Part shown: positions 34,359-42,967 of the stretch, one piece after another
How positions within the stretch are numbered: the stretch's first letter is position 1
How the letters are laid out: each line of letters starts with the position of its first letter
From: Nitrobacter winogradskyi Nb-255
Lineage (GTDB): Bacteria > Pseudomonadota > Alphaproteobacteria > Rhizobiales > Xanthobacteraceae
Assembly (NCBI RefSeq): GCF_000012725.1
Contig: NC_007406.1
Coordinates: forward strand, 3,066,001-3,130,000
Direction of reading: 5' to 3'
DNA length: 64,000 nt
Position numbers and translations under genes: made by a program
Notes under the pieces: generated by a model
Told to the model about the DNA's origin: nothing
What the model saw: only the letters and a program-made list of their open reading frames with translations
Databases searched by the model: none

Positions 34359-34729
34359 GTGTCGTCCTCCCCATCCGCGAGCATGCTTTTTTTCAGCAGG
34401 CGGTTTTCCAGGGTGAGATCGGCCACGGCCTCCTTCAGGGCCTGCGCCTCACGGCGCAGCTCTTTCACCTCGTCCGACGTCGCGGCGCGGGCCGTGTCAC
34501 CAGCGAGACGGCGCTTGCCGGCGTCGAGGAACTCCTTCGACCAGCCGTAATACATCGACGAGGCGATCCCCTCGCGCCGACACAGCTCGGCGATGCTCTC
34601 CTCGCCGCGCACGCCTTCCAGCACGATGCGGATCTTCTCTTCAGCCGAGAACTGCCGGCGCGTTGCCCGGCGGATGTCCTTCACGACCTGCTCTGCCGGT
34701 GCTTTCTCCGGCCCGGATTTCTGTCTCAT
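34355..34729 (-). CDS. IS3 OrfA (copy B)
   Basis: A 124-residue OrfA with RRATRRQFSAEEKIRIVLEG and LCRREGIASSMYYGWSKEFL. It ends KKSMLADGEDDT, where copies A and C end KKSMNGDGENEA. Confidence 0.88.
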   Translation of the reverse strand: MRQKSGPEKAPAEQVVKDIRRATRRQFSAEEKIRIVLEGVRGEESIAELCRREGIASSMYYGWSKEFLDAGKRRLAGDTARAATSDEVKELRREAQALKEAVADLTLENRLLKKSMLADGEDDT

Positions 34730-34814
34730 CTGCGCTCCAAATTGGCTGCGATGATCCAGAAATCCTCCCTTCCCGAAAACCCCTAAACTGTCTCAAGAGC
34801 CCTGACGGCGGACA

Positions 34815-35192
34815 ACCGCAAAAAGCCGCACGAAAACCCGCAAAGAAGGCGGCAGCAGCCCGCTCAAAAGCACCGCAACAGCCGACGCCCTGACCTCATC
34901 AAGGCCAGCGGCAATCAATGCGTTGTCGCTGCCCTGCACTCTTTACAAGGCGTGTTCGCGCGCTCGATCGCTGTGTCGGGCAACTACTGCGCAAGTTCCT
35001 CAGCGCTCGGGATATCGATGATCTCGTGCCAATGCTTGATCAGTTTCTGATAGCCACGTCGACCCAGTGCTCGAACTTCGCCCAGGTGGTGGTGATCCGG
35101 CCGATCTCGACGAGCGTCGATTCGTGGAGATCGCGTTGCGGATGGCGCGCCATCTTGGTTCTCCGTCCCATCCGGGCAGTCGAAATGGAAGA
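34815..35192. other. Gap between IS3 copy B and hipA
   Basis: The first 75 bases right of the IS encode a Lys/Ala-rich plus-strand tail (AARKPAKKAAAARSKAP, then a stop), probably the end of a gene cut by the IS. The right half holds a possible frameshifted small gene on the minus strand (see 34984-35153). Nothing else is supported. Confidence 0.35.
34984..35153 (-). pseudogene. Possible small gene downstream of hipA, frameshifted
   Basis: From ATG 35153 the minus frame reads STLVEIGRITTTWAKFEHWV and stops. One frame over it continues KLIKHWHEIIDIPSAEELAQ to the TAG at 34986-34984. Together they would form a short helical protein with one base gained or lost near 35050. I do not recognise it. 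It follows hipA by about 40 bp on the same strand, so it might be a third gene of the hipBA operon, or chance. Confidence 0.25.
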
Positions 35193-36485
35193 TCAGGCCG
35201 GTGGTGCGGCTCGCGACATCGGAAGGCGAAAGCCAGGATAGACAAACGACCGGCTGATCGTGTTGCAGTCCGCTTCCGAGAGTCCCTCGCGCCGCGCGAC
35301 CTCGTACCACTTGTTTCGAACCTGCTCCTCCATGTCCGACACGATTTTTTCGGCTTGGTCTTTTTCGAGCAGGAATCGCATGCTTTGCGAGACAATATTC
35401 TCGGCGTTGGCGTAGCGGCCTGCGTCGCCGCAGATCATCGCGAGATCGCGCCGCTCCTCGCTGATCAACGGCGTCGGTGTGAGATCGTACGCAGGCGAGA
35501 GCTTCCAATCCGGCGTCATCGCCACGGCCGCATGATTGCGTGGGTGATCATCGGTGTTGGAGATCAATGCGTTGAAGCACATCCTGCGGAACAATTCAGC
35601 AGCGTCGGCACGCGGGTTGGCAGAAATTCGCCGCAGCTCTTCGACCAGCAGAACGTAGGACCACCGGTCGCGCGTATCGTGCCCCTCTTCGGCACGAAGG
35701 AGTGTCAGGCCGCTGAGCATGCGGGCGCGGAGATAGCCGCCTTGAGTCTGTTCACGATCAAAGCGCTTGACCATGAGAACGTCCCGGCCGCCGACGACGA
35801 TCACCTTGCTCTCCGCCGTTGTGACACCGCATGCCCGTGCGAGCACGAGCATCGCGTGCTCAGCGCGAGCGCTGTTCCATTTGTCGTCCTTCCTGTTGAA
35901 CTTGGCGATCCATAGTCCGTCGGTGTCCTCGACGACGGCCTTTGGCCGCGCACCGCCCATCGACGTGACGACCAGCAACAACTCCTCGACCTGAGCGGCT
36001 TCGGCGTCGTCTGGGCGATCTTCTTCATCGACGATTGCGTCGGCGATCTTCTGCAGGCGAGGAAGGCTCAGGGTCTTGTTGAAATCGCGCTTCGGCGCCG
36101 GAGGCTGCTGATTCAGTCCGAAGCCGAGCGCGCCCGCGCGGTCGTCGGGTGAGTGCAGCAGGTAGTCCATCTCGTTGAGTTGGGCGGCACCGACATGTCG
36201 CTCGATCACGCGTCGACCCCAATAGTCCGGTCCAGCGTCGCGCAGCGCACCGAACAGGCCTTTCATGCCGACTGTTTCGTAGGTCTGGCCGGCAAGCCTG
36301 AGTTCGATCGGATCAATGGGGACGGCTTCGGCGCGCGCGAGATAGCTGCGGCCGTAGACCAGCCTGCCGATCGCAACGTCGCGCCTGTCCTTGGTGAGCT
36401 CAAACCGCGCCGCGGTGACGGGCGCGGTCTGGCCAGGCAAGGTGATGTAGACGAAGCATTCCGTCGGAGTGACCCTAGAAATCAT
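35193..36485 (-). CDS. hipA: HipA-type serine/threonine kinase toxin
   Basis: This 430-residue protein starts at ATG 36485, overlapping hipB by 11 bp. Couple_hipA-like N-terminus: YGRSYLARAEAVPIDPIELR. The kinase core has the Ser/Gly loop VVTSMGGARPKAVVE, the catalytic loop FNALISNTDDHPRNHA and the metal-binding LSPAYDLTP. HipA kinases phosphorylate aminoacyl-tRNA synthetases (GltX in E. coli) and cause growth arrest; the target here is unknown. All key residues are present. It is coupled to hipB, which should neutralise it and repress the operon. Confidence 0.9.
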   Translation of the reverse strand: MISRVTPTECFVYITLPGQTAPVTAARFELTKDRRDVAIGRLVYGRSYLARAEAVPIDPIELRLAGQTYETVGMKGLFGALRDAGPDYWGRRVIERHVGAAQLNEMDYLLHSPDDRAGALGFGLNQQPPAPKRDFNKTLSLPRLQKIADAIVDEEDRPDDAEAAQVEELLLVVTSMGGARPKAVVEDTDGLWIAKFNRKDDKWNSARAEHAMLVLARACGVTTAESKVIVVGGRDVLMVKRFDREQTQGGYLRARMLSGLTLLRAEEGHDTRDRWSYVLLVEELRRISANPRADAAELFRRMCFNALISNTDDHPRNHAAVAMTPDWKLSPAYDLTPTPLISEERRDLAMICGDAGRYANAENIVSQSMRFLLEKDQAEKIVSDMEEQVRNKWYEVARREGLSEADCNTISRSFVYPGFRLPMSRAAPPA

Positions 36486-36816
36486 TGTCCAATCCCTTCG
36501 GGCTGCGGGCGTGAACACGATCCTGGATCAAGGCGAGACGCTGGCCCTCCTCATCGAAGCGCGGATCGGCTGCATCACCGAGGCGGTCAATCAGGCCGTA
36601 GGCCCACAGCAAGCCCGCATACACACCGACCTGCGTCGAGACCTTGCCCTTCTCGGCGTCCAGGATGGCACGTCGGCCGGTCCCGATCTTGGCGGCAGTG
36701 GCGTCGACGGTCAGGTTGCGGCGCAGGCGCGCAGTCCGCAGATCGGCACCCAGCTTCTTCAGGGCTCGATCAACCTCAAAGGGGGGTGCCTGGACGAGGC
36801 TATTCTTGGCAGTCAT
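36475..36816 (-). CDS. hipB: HipB-type antitoxin (XRE family)
   Basis: This 113-residue helix-turn-helix protein contains LKKLGADLRTARLRRNLTVD, then ATAAKIGTGRRAILDAEKGK, the XRE DNA-binding fold, and a C-terminal tail PRFDEEGQRLALIQDRVHAR. It precedes and overlaps hipA. Four copies of a TTAA-centred palindrome lie directly upstream, the nearest overlapping the expected ribosome-binding region. Confidence 0.9.
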   Translation of the reverse strand: MTAKNSLVQAPPFEVDRALKKLGADLRTARLRRNLTVDATAAKIGTGRRAILDAEKGKVSTQVGVYAGLLWAYGLIDRLGDAADPRFDEEGQRLALIQDRVHARSPKGLDNDF

Positions 36817-36817
36817 A

Positions 36818-36940
36818 GGCTCTTAAGGGCTCCAAATCCAGGTTTTCGTGCTCTTAAGAGCATATAGGAGGCAGATCCTTAACGACAAGTGCCTGATGCT
36901 CTTAAGAGCATGAAAAGGCCCATCAGTGCTCTTAAGAGCA
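36818..36940 (-). promoter_or_regulatory. HipB operator array (four palindromes)
   Basis: Perfect 14-bp palindromes TGCTCTTAAGAGCA lie at 36849-36862, 36897-36910 and 36927-36940. A degenerate one (GGCTCTTAAGGGCT) lies at 36818-36831, just before hipB. Centre spacings are 31, 48 and 30 bp, so the outer pairs lie on about the same face of the helix. The position immediately upstream of hipBA matches known HipB autoregulation; binding itself is inferred. Confidence 0.8.
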
Positions 36941-37162
36941 CTTCATTCAACGTAGGGGCAGGCCACGCCATCTCCGAATCGCAGGATGGCGTGGACTCCA
37001 GACGCTCCCAGAGTCAATATCTTGTGGAAAAAGAATCACATTGATCCAAATATTGCGAAACTCTGATGAGTTTCCTATCTGGGTTCCAATCACCCTACCC
37101 CATCTCCATCATTTTTTGGGACGCGGCATGCCCATAGAACAAATCCAGTACGGGAACGACCA

Positions 37163-38322
37163 ATGACCGCCTCCCTCACTTTCTTCCCTGTCTCCAACGG
37201 AGACATGGTCCTGATGTGCCTCGACAATGGTCAGCGCATCCTCATCGACATCAACATCCGCGGTAAGGCGGACGACGATGACGATGACACGCCGGACGTG
37301 GCCGAAGACCTGCGAAGTAGGCTTGAACGGGACGACCAAGGCCGCCACCCTCATAGCGACCACGTCGCGGGCCTGCGCAATCACTTTCATCTCGGCCACC
37401 GGACACCTGGGACGAAGATGATGACAAGATCCTGATCCGCGAGATGTGGTCGTCGCCCGTCGTGTTCCGCCGCGCCGGCGCCAACGGCGAGTCGCTCTGC
37501 GAGGATGCCAAAGCCTGGCAAAAGGAAGCACGGCGGCGCGTCGCGCTCTTCCGCGAGAACGGGTTTTCGACGGAGGAAGGCGATCGCATCCTGATCATGG
37601 GCGAGGACATCGACGGGAAGACCGACGATATCCTCGACATCGTCATCAAGCGCGATGGAACGATCGACGCCTGCAACCGGGTGCAGGACAGCTCTTTCCA
37701 GGGGCGGTTGCTGGCTCCCCTTCCTCCGGTTGACGACGACGACGACGAGACGCTCCGGCACAATCAGTCGTCGGTCATCATCCGCTTTTCGCTGCGTGGC
37801 GGCGGCATCAGTGACCGTTGCCGCTTCCTGACCGGGGGCGACGCCGAAGTCGCGATCTGGAATCGGCTCTGGAATTTGCACAAGGCAGAGCGCGCGGACT
37901 GGTTCACCTACGATATCATGGAGACACCGCATCATTGCTCCTGGCGCAGTCTGAGCTTTGATCGCTGGAGCGAGATGGGCGAAGACGTCAAGGTCGATCC
38001 TGACGCGCGAAGCGCTCTCTCGCAGACGCGCAAGGGCGCGATCATCGTGGCGAGCTGCAAGCCCATCAAGGCAGCCGATGACAATCCGCCGCACGAGCGG
38101 GCGAAGCGCGAGTATATCGACATTCTCGACGACGATGCCGACCGGTTCTTCTGTACGGACGAATACTGGAATGACAAGAAGGTCGCCTTGGAGTTCGAGG
38201 TGAAGTCGAACGGCATCGTGCGGAAAATCGGCAAGGCATCGGCTCTCGCCGCCCCGGCTCTCGGTATCAGCGCAACCGCTTCGCAGGCCCGCCCGCATGG
38301 AACCGGGCATGGCGGGAAATGA
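37163..38322 (+). pseudogene. Metallo-beta-lactamase-fold hydrolase, frameshifted
   Basis: The start is ATG 37163: TFFPVSNGDMVLMCLDNGQR, then LIDINIRGKADDDDD. The metal motif HPHSDHVAGL (HxHxDH) follows, closer to the N-terminus than usual, so a few codons before it may be deleted. Near 37400 the frame slips; the continuation KILIREMWSSPVVFRRAG is in another frame from 37408 on. The second half has ILIMGEDIDGKTDDILDIVI and DIMETPHHCSWRSLSFDRW with a possible further metal His. It overlaps the E2-like gene by 14 bp, so it belongs to the same operon. The substrate is unknown. Confidence 0.65.
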
Positions 38323-38968
38323 CTATCGCGGCCACGCCGAACGTTTTCTCGCAGCGGCGCTTCGTCATCCGGAGTGCCGCGGCGGCCGTCTGATATCTGT
38401 CGATGCCGGCGGCTCGCGTATCGAACTCGATCTGAACGTCGAGATGCCGCTCGCGTTCAAGGTCGATGGCGCGAGCCCGAACGGCGTTCGCGTTGTCGAG
38501 ACGGTCAATGTCAGGCTCTGGCCGAGTTATCCGTGGTCATCGCCCTCGTTCTACCTGCGAATGGATTTCCCGAGGGATCTTCCCCACGTTCAGCCGGGTC
38601 CGGTGACCGAGCCGCCGCGCCCCTGCCTGATCGACGGAAACCAGCGAGAGTATTTCTTCCAGTTTGGCTTGGTTGAGCTCGGCATCTTCAACCTCGTACA
38701 TCAGCTTGTCCTGTGGCTCCAGCGTGCAGCCGAAGGCACGCTGATCCATCACGGACGAGGATGGGAGCCGACCTTGCGTTGTGATCTCAACGACGTGATC
38801 GCGCTCAATGCCGAAGCTTGCCGCGCAGTCGTTGATCGCAACGGCGGATATCGGGTTCTCAAGTCCACCTTCTTCCGGAGCGGCGGGGACGGCTCGCTCG
38901 TCGACAAGCAAGGCACCACGTGGCTGGACGTCATTCGTGGCTGCGGCCTACATGCCCGAGACCGTTGA
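38309..38968 (+). CDS. E2-like ubiquitin-conjugating (UBC-fold) protein
   Basis: This 219-residue protein starts at ATG 38309, overlapping the MBL gene. The UBC core is visible: VETVNVRLWPSYPWSSPSFY, then LRMDFPRDLPHVQPG, and the catalytic-Cys motif EPPRPCLIDGNQ. A helix (LVHQLVLWLQRAAEGTLIHH) and GRGWEP follow. Bacterial E2-like proteins of this kind work with E1-like and JAB partners, as in CBASS Cap2/Cap3 and Bil systems. Its 3' end overlaps the E1-like gene start (38952) by 17 bp. Confidence 0.75.
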   Translation: MAGNDYRGHAERFLAAALRHPECRGGRLISVDAGGSRIELDLNVEMPLAFKVDGASPNGVRVVETVNVRLWPSYPWSSPSFYLRMDFPRDLPHVQPGPVTEPPRPCLIDGNQREYFFQFGLVELGIFNLVHQLVLWLQRAAEGTLIHHGRGWEPTLRCDLNDVIALNAEACRAVVDRNGGYRVLKSTFFRSGGDGSLVDKQGTTWLDVIRGCGLHARDR

Positions 38969-40449
38969 TACCTTGGCCCGCCTAAAAGAGCGGGCTGCCG
39001 AACTTGGATGTAGCCGAGGGTTGGGCGTCTTTCTCGATAGTCTCGAACGCAGTTGGGAGGGCTACGTCCTCGAGGCGCCCGTTCCAATCGGAATTATTCT
39101 GTGCGCGCGCAAGCCCGAGCATTTGGTCGGATCAATATCCAATATCGAACTGCTGCCTTATCTGGTGGACATCAAGGCGCTGAAGGGACGCGCCGCACTC
39201 TTCGCGGCAGGTGACACGGAGCCCGTTGTGCCGGCCATGCAGATCGATGCGACGAATCCCGCCCTGTTACGCGACGTCTCCGGCGCTCCCGACTTTGCTC
39301 CCGTGTCGATACTGGGCTGCGGCAGCGTCGGTTCAAAGATGGCAATGCATCTCGCGCGGTCCGGCGTAACGATTGGCGCGGTCAGCGATAATGGGATGCT
39401 TCGCCCACACAACATGGCACGGCACGCGCTGGCCCGCGCGTCGTTTGCCGGTTCAAGAGCTTGCCACCGAGCTTGCGCTGCTCGGACAATCGCCCGCGGT
39501 GCACGATGGCGATCTGGTCGTCGATCTTCCCAAGAACAAGCAACGCAAAACGTTCCTGCCGAAGGAAGCGCGCTATGCTGTCAACACAACAGCATCGCTC
39601 GCCGTCCGCGAAGCTCTCTCGGTGATCGGATCGAAGCAGGCCAAGGCCCGGTTCGCTGAGGCGGCGCTCTTCGGGCGGGGCGACGGCGGTTTCTTGCTCC
39701 TAGAGGGCGTCGCTCGCAATCCAACGCTTTGCGACCTGACCGACGAGCTCAACGCCACGGTGACGGACGACCGTGTCCGCAAGCTGTTGTTTGACCCTGA
39801 ATTCGGCTTGACGGAAATCCAAATCGGCCAAGGGTGCGGATCGCTCACCATGCCGATGACTGACATGCGTCTCTCAGCGATGACGGCGGCACTCACTGAA
39901 GAACTTGTCGGCCTGATGCAGGCCGATGAGGATCCGGGATGCATTGTTGTCGGAACAAGAGCTGAAGGATCATCCAACACCACCTGGACGCGCGAACGCG
40001 TCGCTCCCTTCGAGGTCGTGAGCATAGAGGGTCCGCAGGGATGGACCGTTCGGGCCTCCTCGCGTGTCATGACCAAGATCGCAGAAGAAGTGGCGCGCCA
40101 TCCTGCCGTGGAGACCGGTGGAGTCCTGGTCGGCACATGTAGTGCACGACTGAGGACGATCATCGTGGTCGATTTGATCGAGGCCCCGCGGGACAGCGTG
40201 CGCTCAGCGACCCGCTTCGTGCTGGGGACCGCCGGCCTGAAAGCCGCAATCAAAGCGCGGCACCGGACCAGCGGCGGTACGCTTTTCGACGTCGGTACCT
40301 GGCACTCGCATCTGGCGGATCAAGGCCCGTCTGCGCTCGACCGAGCCACTGCCCGGCAGCTCGCGGCGGAACGGCCGCCTCCCTCCGTATTGCTGATCCA
40401 GGCTCCCACACGTCTCTACGCCCTCATGCATAATGGAGCGGCCACATGA
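38952..40449 (+). pseudogene. E1-like (ThiF) - JAB/JAMM protease fusion, frameshifted
   Basis: From ATG 38952 the frame reads MPETVDTLARLKERAAELGC and reaches the ThiF Rossmann motif VSILGCGSVGSKMAMHLARS and DNGMLRPHNMARHALAR (Asn/Arg of E1 enzymes). Near 39445 the frame breaks. The next frame continues ELATELALLGQSPAVHDGD to a C-terminal JAB domain: VETGGVLVG and FDVGTWHSHLADQGPSALD, the zinc JAMM motif. E1 adenylation would activate a ubiquitin-like tail; JAB would remove or process it. The break may be decay or an error. No ubiquitin-like gene is visible beside it. Confidence 0.7.
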
Positions 40450-40467
40450 GAGGGACTTGGCACCGCT

Positions 40468-40596
40468 ATGGAGGCGAAGCAAGTGCGAAGGGACGGACTT
40501 GATCGACGCAGCGCCAAGTCGGTCGCGAACAACTACATCGGGCAAATGCGGGAAATCGCAAAATTTCAAATGAAATCGCGTTCGCGGGCCAAATAG
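40468..40596 (+). CDS. Very small basic ORF after E1-JAB
   Basis: A 42-codon frame from ATG 40468 (VRRDGLDRRSAKSVANNYIG, ending SRSRAK) begins 19 bp after the JAB stop. It lies in an otherwise empty 274-bp gap and is the only same-strand candidate for an extra operon member. It is short, and no similarity is recognised. Confidence 0.25.
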   Translation: MEAKQVRRDGLDRRSAKSVANNYIGQMREIAKFQMKSRSRAK

Positions 40597-40723
40597 CATG
40601 AAACGATTCCCTCGGGTTGTCGTCGCTGTCGGACGCGCGGCTGCCCACGCGTTCGGCGAATAGGAACGGCGACTGATTTTACAGAACTTTTCCCGACCGA
40701 CGGCGACTAGGAAAGATACTGCA

Positions 40724-41272
40724 ATGGCTGAGCAGAACGGATACTTGGCGGAGCTGGCGAAGCTCCGGGAAGCAGACAGCCAAGCCTACCTCAAGCAATG
40801 GATTGTTTGGTTGGCGGTCGGATCTGCCGCCGGAGCGGTCGCGTTGCTGTCGTTGGCCGCGCAATCGGGCAATCCCAACTACGCAATTCGCTTTCTGCTG
40901 CCATCCCTATGGGCCTTCGCAGCAGGCGTCATCTTTGCAGGGGCGAGCATCGCTCTTCTCTCCAAAAAGCTGGGAGCGATGGCAGAACACTTTGTTCATG
41001 CTTATAATCGCGCTCAGATGGAAATTAAGATCGCCGAGACGCCAGAGGTATTCGCATCCCCGCAGCACCTTGCCGACGGAGCAAACGCCGCCCGAAACAA
41101 ATTGATCTCCGAACAGCATAAGGCACACGCATTCGCCGAGAAGGCGTGGGTCTCACAGACGCTGTGGAGCCGCATGTGGACAGGCTGCGTTATCGTCTCG
41201 GCCACTAGATTTATCTTTGGGATCGTGTGGCCCCTCATCCAACTCAGCTTGGGCAGAACCTTGATCCCCTGA
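40724..41272 (+). CDS. Small membrane protein, unknown
   Basis: This 182-residue protein starts at ATG 40724, after a weak GGAAAG. Hydrophobic segments are WIVWLAVGSAAGAVALLSLA (about 27-46), FLLPSLWAFAAGVIFAGASI (about 58-78) and a third near 150-175 (GCVIVSATRFIFGIVWPLIQ). Between them is a charged helical region (HAYNRAQMEIKIAETPEVF). I do not recognise the family. Its position after the conjugation genes suggests either a membrane effector or an unrelated passenger. Confidence 0.55.
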   Translation: MAEQNGYLAELAKLREADSQAYLKQWIVWLAVGSAAGAVALLSLAAQSGNPNYAIRFLLPSLWAFAAGVIFAGASIALLSKKLGAMAEHFVHAYNRAQMEIKIAETPEVFASPQHLADGANAARNKLISEQHKAHAFAEKAWVSQTLWSRMWTGCVIVSATRFIFGIVWPLIQLSLGRTLIP

Positions 41273-41346
41273 AGGTCGCCGCGATTGAAGATCACGGCAT
41301 CCGATGAACTGAGCCCGCTTGAAAATCAGAAACTTAGAGGGCGTCC

Positions 41347-42009
41347 TCAAAGGCCATTTGCAGCCTTTTGCTTCTTTGAGATCGCCGGGGCACTTCCTTT
41401 TGTCGAAATGGTGGCTGTCCGAGGGCTGACTTCGATTCCGGGGGCGACAAAGCTAAGCGCCATCGCGATCGCGAATAGAACTATGCCATTTCGAATAAGG
41501 TCGATAGCAGCGGAGGCTTCGTTTGCGCGGATCAGGTTGACCACCTCAAAGCCGGCGGCAGCTTCATTCATCGATTTTCGAGCGCTTTCGCCGCCGCTAG
41601 CAACTGCGTTCATAAACTTGGCGCCATAGCCGAAACGAGGCTTTGGTCGGAGACCTCTAAATCCGATTATTGCGCCGTAGAAGAAAAACACCATCGACAG
41701 GAATAGCAACGCGACAATGGTCCATTTAATCGGCGAAGCAGCCAAGCCATCGACGATTGATTTCGCAACGGCACCGCCGACCGTCAGCGCAACGGACAAC
41801 GCCGCCGTAAGCTTTGAGAGTTTGTCGTCCAGCTCTTTTGCGCGCGTCCACTCTGACTCGATATATTTCTCTATGTCTTCTTCGCTCAGCGACTTAATGT
41901 CAGAGAATGACTCTTGCGCGTCGAGCGATTCAAGTTTCTTCACGATTCGACGATTGACGAAAGGCATTCTGAACGCGTCGAATAGACTCGAAAACGGGAC
42001 TTTAATCAT
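41347..42009 (-). CDS. Membrane protein of the ATP-grasp locus
   Basis: This 220-residue protein starts at ATG 42009 and overlaps the ATP-grasp stop by four bases. An N-terminal cytoplasmic helix (LESLDAQESFSDIKSLSEED) is followed by hydrophobic segments: LTAALSVALTVGGAVAKSIV, WTIVALLFLSMVFFFYGAII and IRNGIVLFAIAMALSFVA. The C-terminal tail is basic. No transporter motif is visible. The strict coupling to the ATP-grasp gene suggests that it anchors, exports or protects against the product; this is inference. Confidence 0.6.
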   Translation of the reverse strand: MIKVPFSSLFDAFRMPFVNRRIVKKLESLDAQESFSDIKSLSEEDIEKYIESEWTRAKELDDKLSKLTAALSVALTVGGAVAKSIVDGLAASPIKWTIVALLFLSMVFFFYGAIIGFRGLRPKPRFGYGAKFMNAVASGGESARKSMNEAAAGFEVVNLIRANEASAAIDLIRNGIVLFAIAMALSFVAPGIEVSPRTATISTKGSAPAISKKQKAANGL

Positions 42010-42965
42010 TTGCTGCCCTCCGAAGCCAACTCCATTGCGATGGCTTCCGAGATGCCACGACCGTCCCGATCCAACCAACCCCACTCACCGGTCGGATTGA
42101 TTTCTATGAACCAATATCGGCCAGCAGATAACGCCAAATCAATCGCGCCATACCCGAGGCCCAGATGCCTGATTAGGGCGAGGCACCGGCGTTGCACTTC
42201 GATCGGAAGCTCATGCTCTCGATAGATAAGGTCTGTCTTCGGCGTCAGACGCCAGTCGCCTTCAATACCGCCACCTTCGACTTCGACAGTCGTGCACCAA
42301 ACGTGCTCACCAATTATCGTCACACGAAGGTCGAGCTTCGGGGAAAGGAGCGCCTGACAAGCGACCGGGACCGCGTGGAAGCTTTCGTCGGCACAGTCAG
42401 ACCAGTCCGTTACAATCGTATACCCGAAGTGTTGATTATCGTGGTCCGCTAGAAGAACAGTATCAATGCTCTTGACCGCGAGCTTCTGGCCGACGATGCG
42501 AGGGACATCGGCAAATCTGTCGTTTGTCACCAATGTTTCGGGCACGTCGAAACCCAGCTTGTAGGCCTCCCTCAGCTGAAATGGCTTCGATTCAGCGCGA
42601 TATGTTGCGGCTGGGTTATTGAACCAGCGGGCTTCGCTGAAGAGCATCAACCCGCGCATGGCCGCAGACCATTGAGAACGATCAAGCTGCTCCTCGACCG
42701 TCAACGCCGTGCCTGGCGTATTTCTAAGAAACGTCGGCTGCCGCCACCATACCGAACGAAGGTTGGTCCCAACCTGCCAAACCTGATCGACATACCGGCA
42801 AGTGAGGCGCGCCCTCGCGGGATCCAATTGGAGGCCAACGTCGCGGAGTTGCTCCCTGTTCAATCGAAGGAAGCCAATGCCCATTGTTGACAGATGATAG
42901 CAAATACGATCGGTTGAAATATCTGCCAAGCTCGACAAAATCAGTACGTCGACATTGCCCGGCAA
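42006..42965 (-). CDS. ATP-grasp ligase (MvdC/MvdD, graspetide-maturase-like)
   Basis: This 319-residue protein starts at TTG 42965, with AAAAGGAGA seven bases upstream. The N-terminal domain has VDVLILSSLADISTDRICYH and SVWWRQPTFLRN, which resembles the W-R-R-P feature of MvdD-type enzymes. The ATP-grasp core has LGFDVPETLVTNDRF, KLAVKSIDTVLL (ATP-binding Lys), LDLRVTIIGEHVWCTTVEV, and the Mg-binding WFIEINPTGEWGWLD. It lies between a small acidic-tailed ORF and a membrane protein on one strand, all nearly abutting. Formation of ester/amide links in a precursor is known for the family; a RimK-like ligase is the alternative. Confidence 0.75.
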   Translation of the reverse strand: MPGNVDVLILSSLADISTDRICYHLSTMGIGFLRLNREQLRDVGLQLDPARARLTCRYVDQVWQVGTNLRSVWWRQPTFLRNTPGTALTVEEQLDRSQWSAAMRGLMLFSEARWFNNPAATYRAESKPFQLREAYKLGFDVPETLVTNDRFADVPRIVGQKLAVKSIDTVLLADHDNQHFGYTIVTDWSDCADESFHAVPVACQALLSPKLDLRVTIIGEHVWCTTVEVEGGGIEGDWRLTPKTDLIYREHELPIEVQRRCLALIRHLGLGYGAIDLALSAGRYWFIEINPTGEWGWLDRDGRGISEAIAMELASEGSK

Positions 42966-42967
42966 AA

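Larger units (their letters stand above)
33305..34814 (-). mobile_element. IS3-family insertion sequence, copy B (diverged)
   Basis: The left end TGTCCGTCGTCAGATGAATT and the right end TGTCCGCCGTCAGGGCTCTT (read inward) bound 1510 bp. The proteins differ from copies A and C at many positions. It faces copy A tail to tail across GGGG. No matching target duplication flanks it, so local rearrangement has occurred. Confidence 0.88.

Noticed and set aside
36818-36940. CRISPR or integron-type repeat cluster
   Set aside because: The repeats are short palindromes with irregular spacing directly upstream of hipB, best explained as operators.
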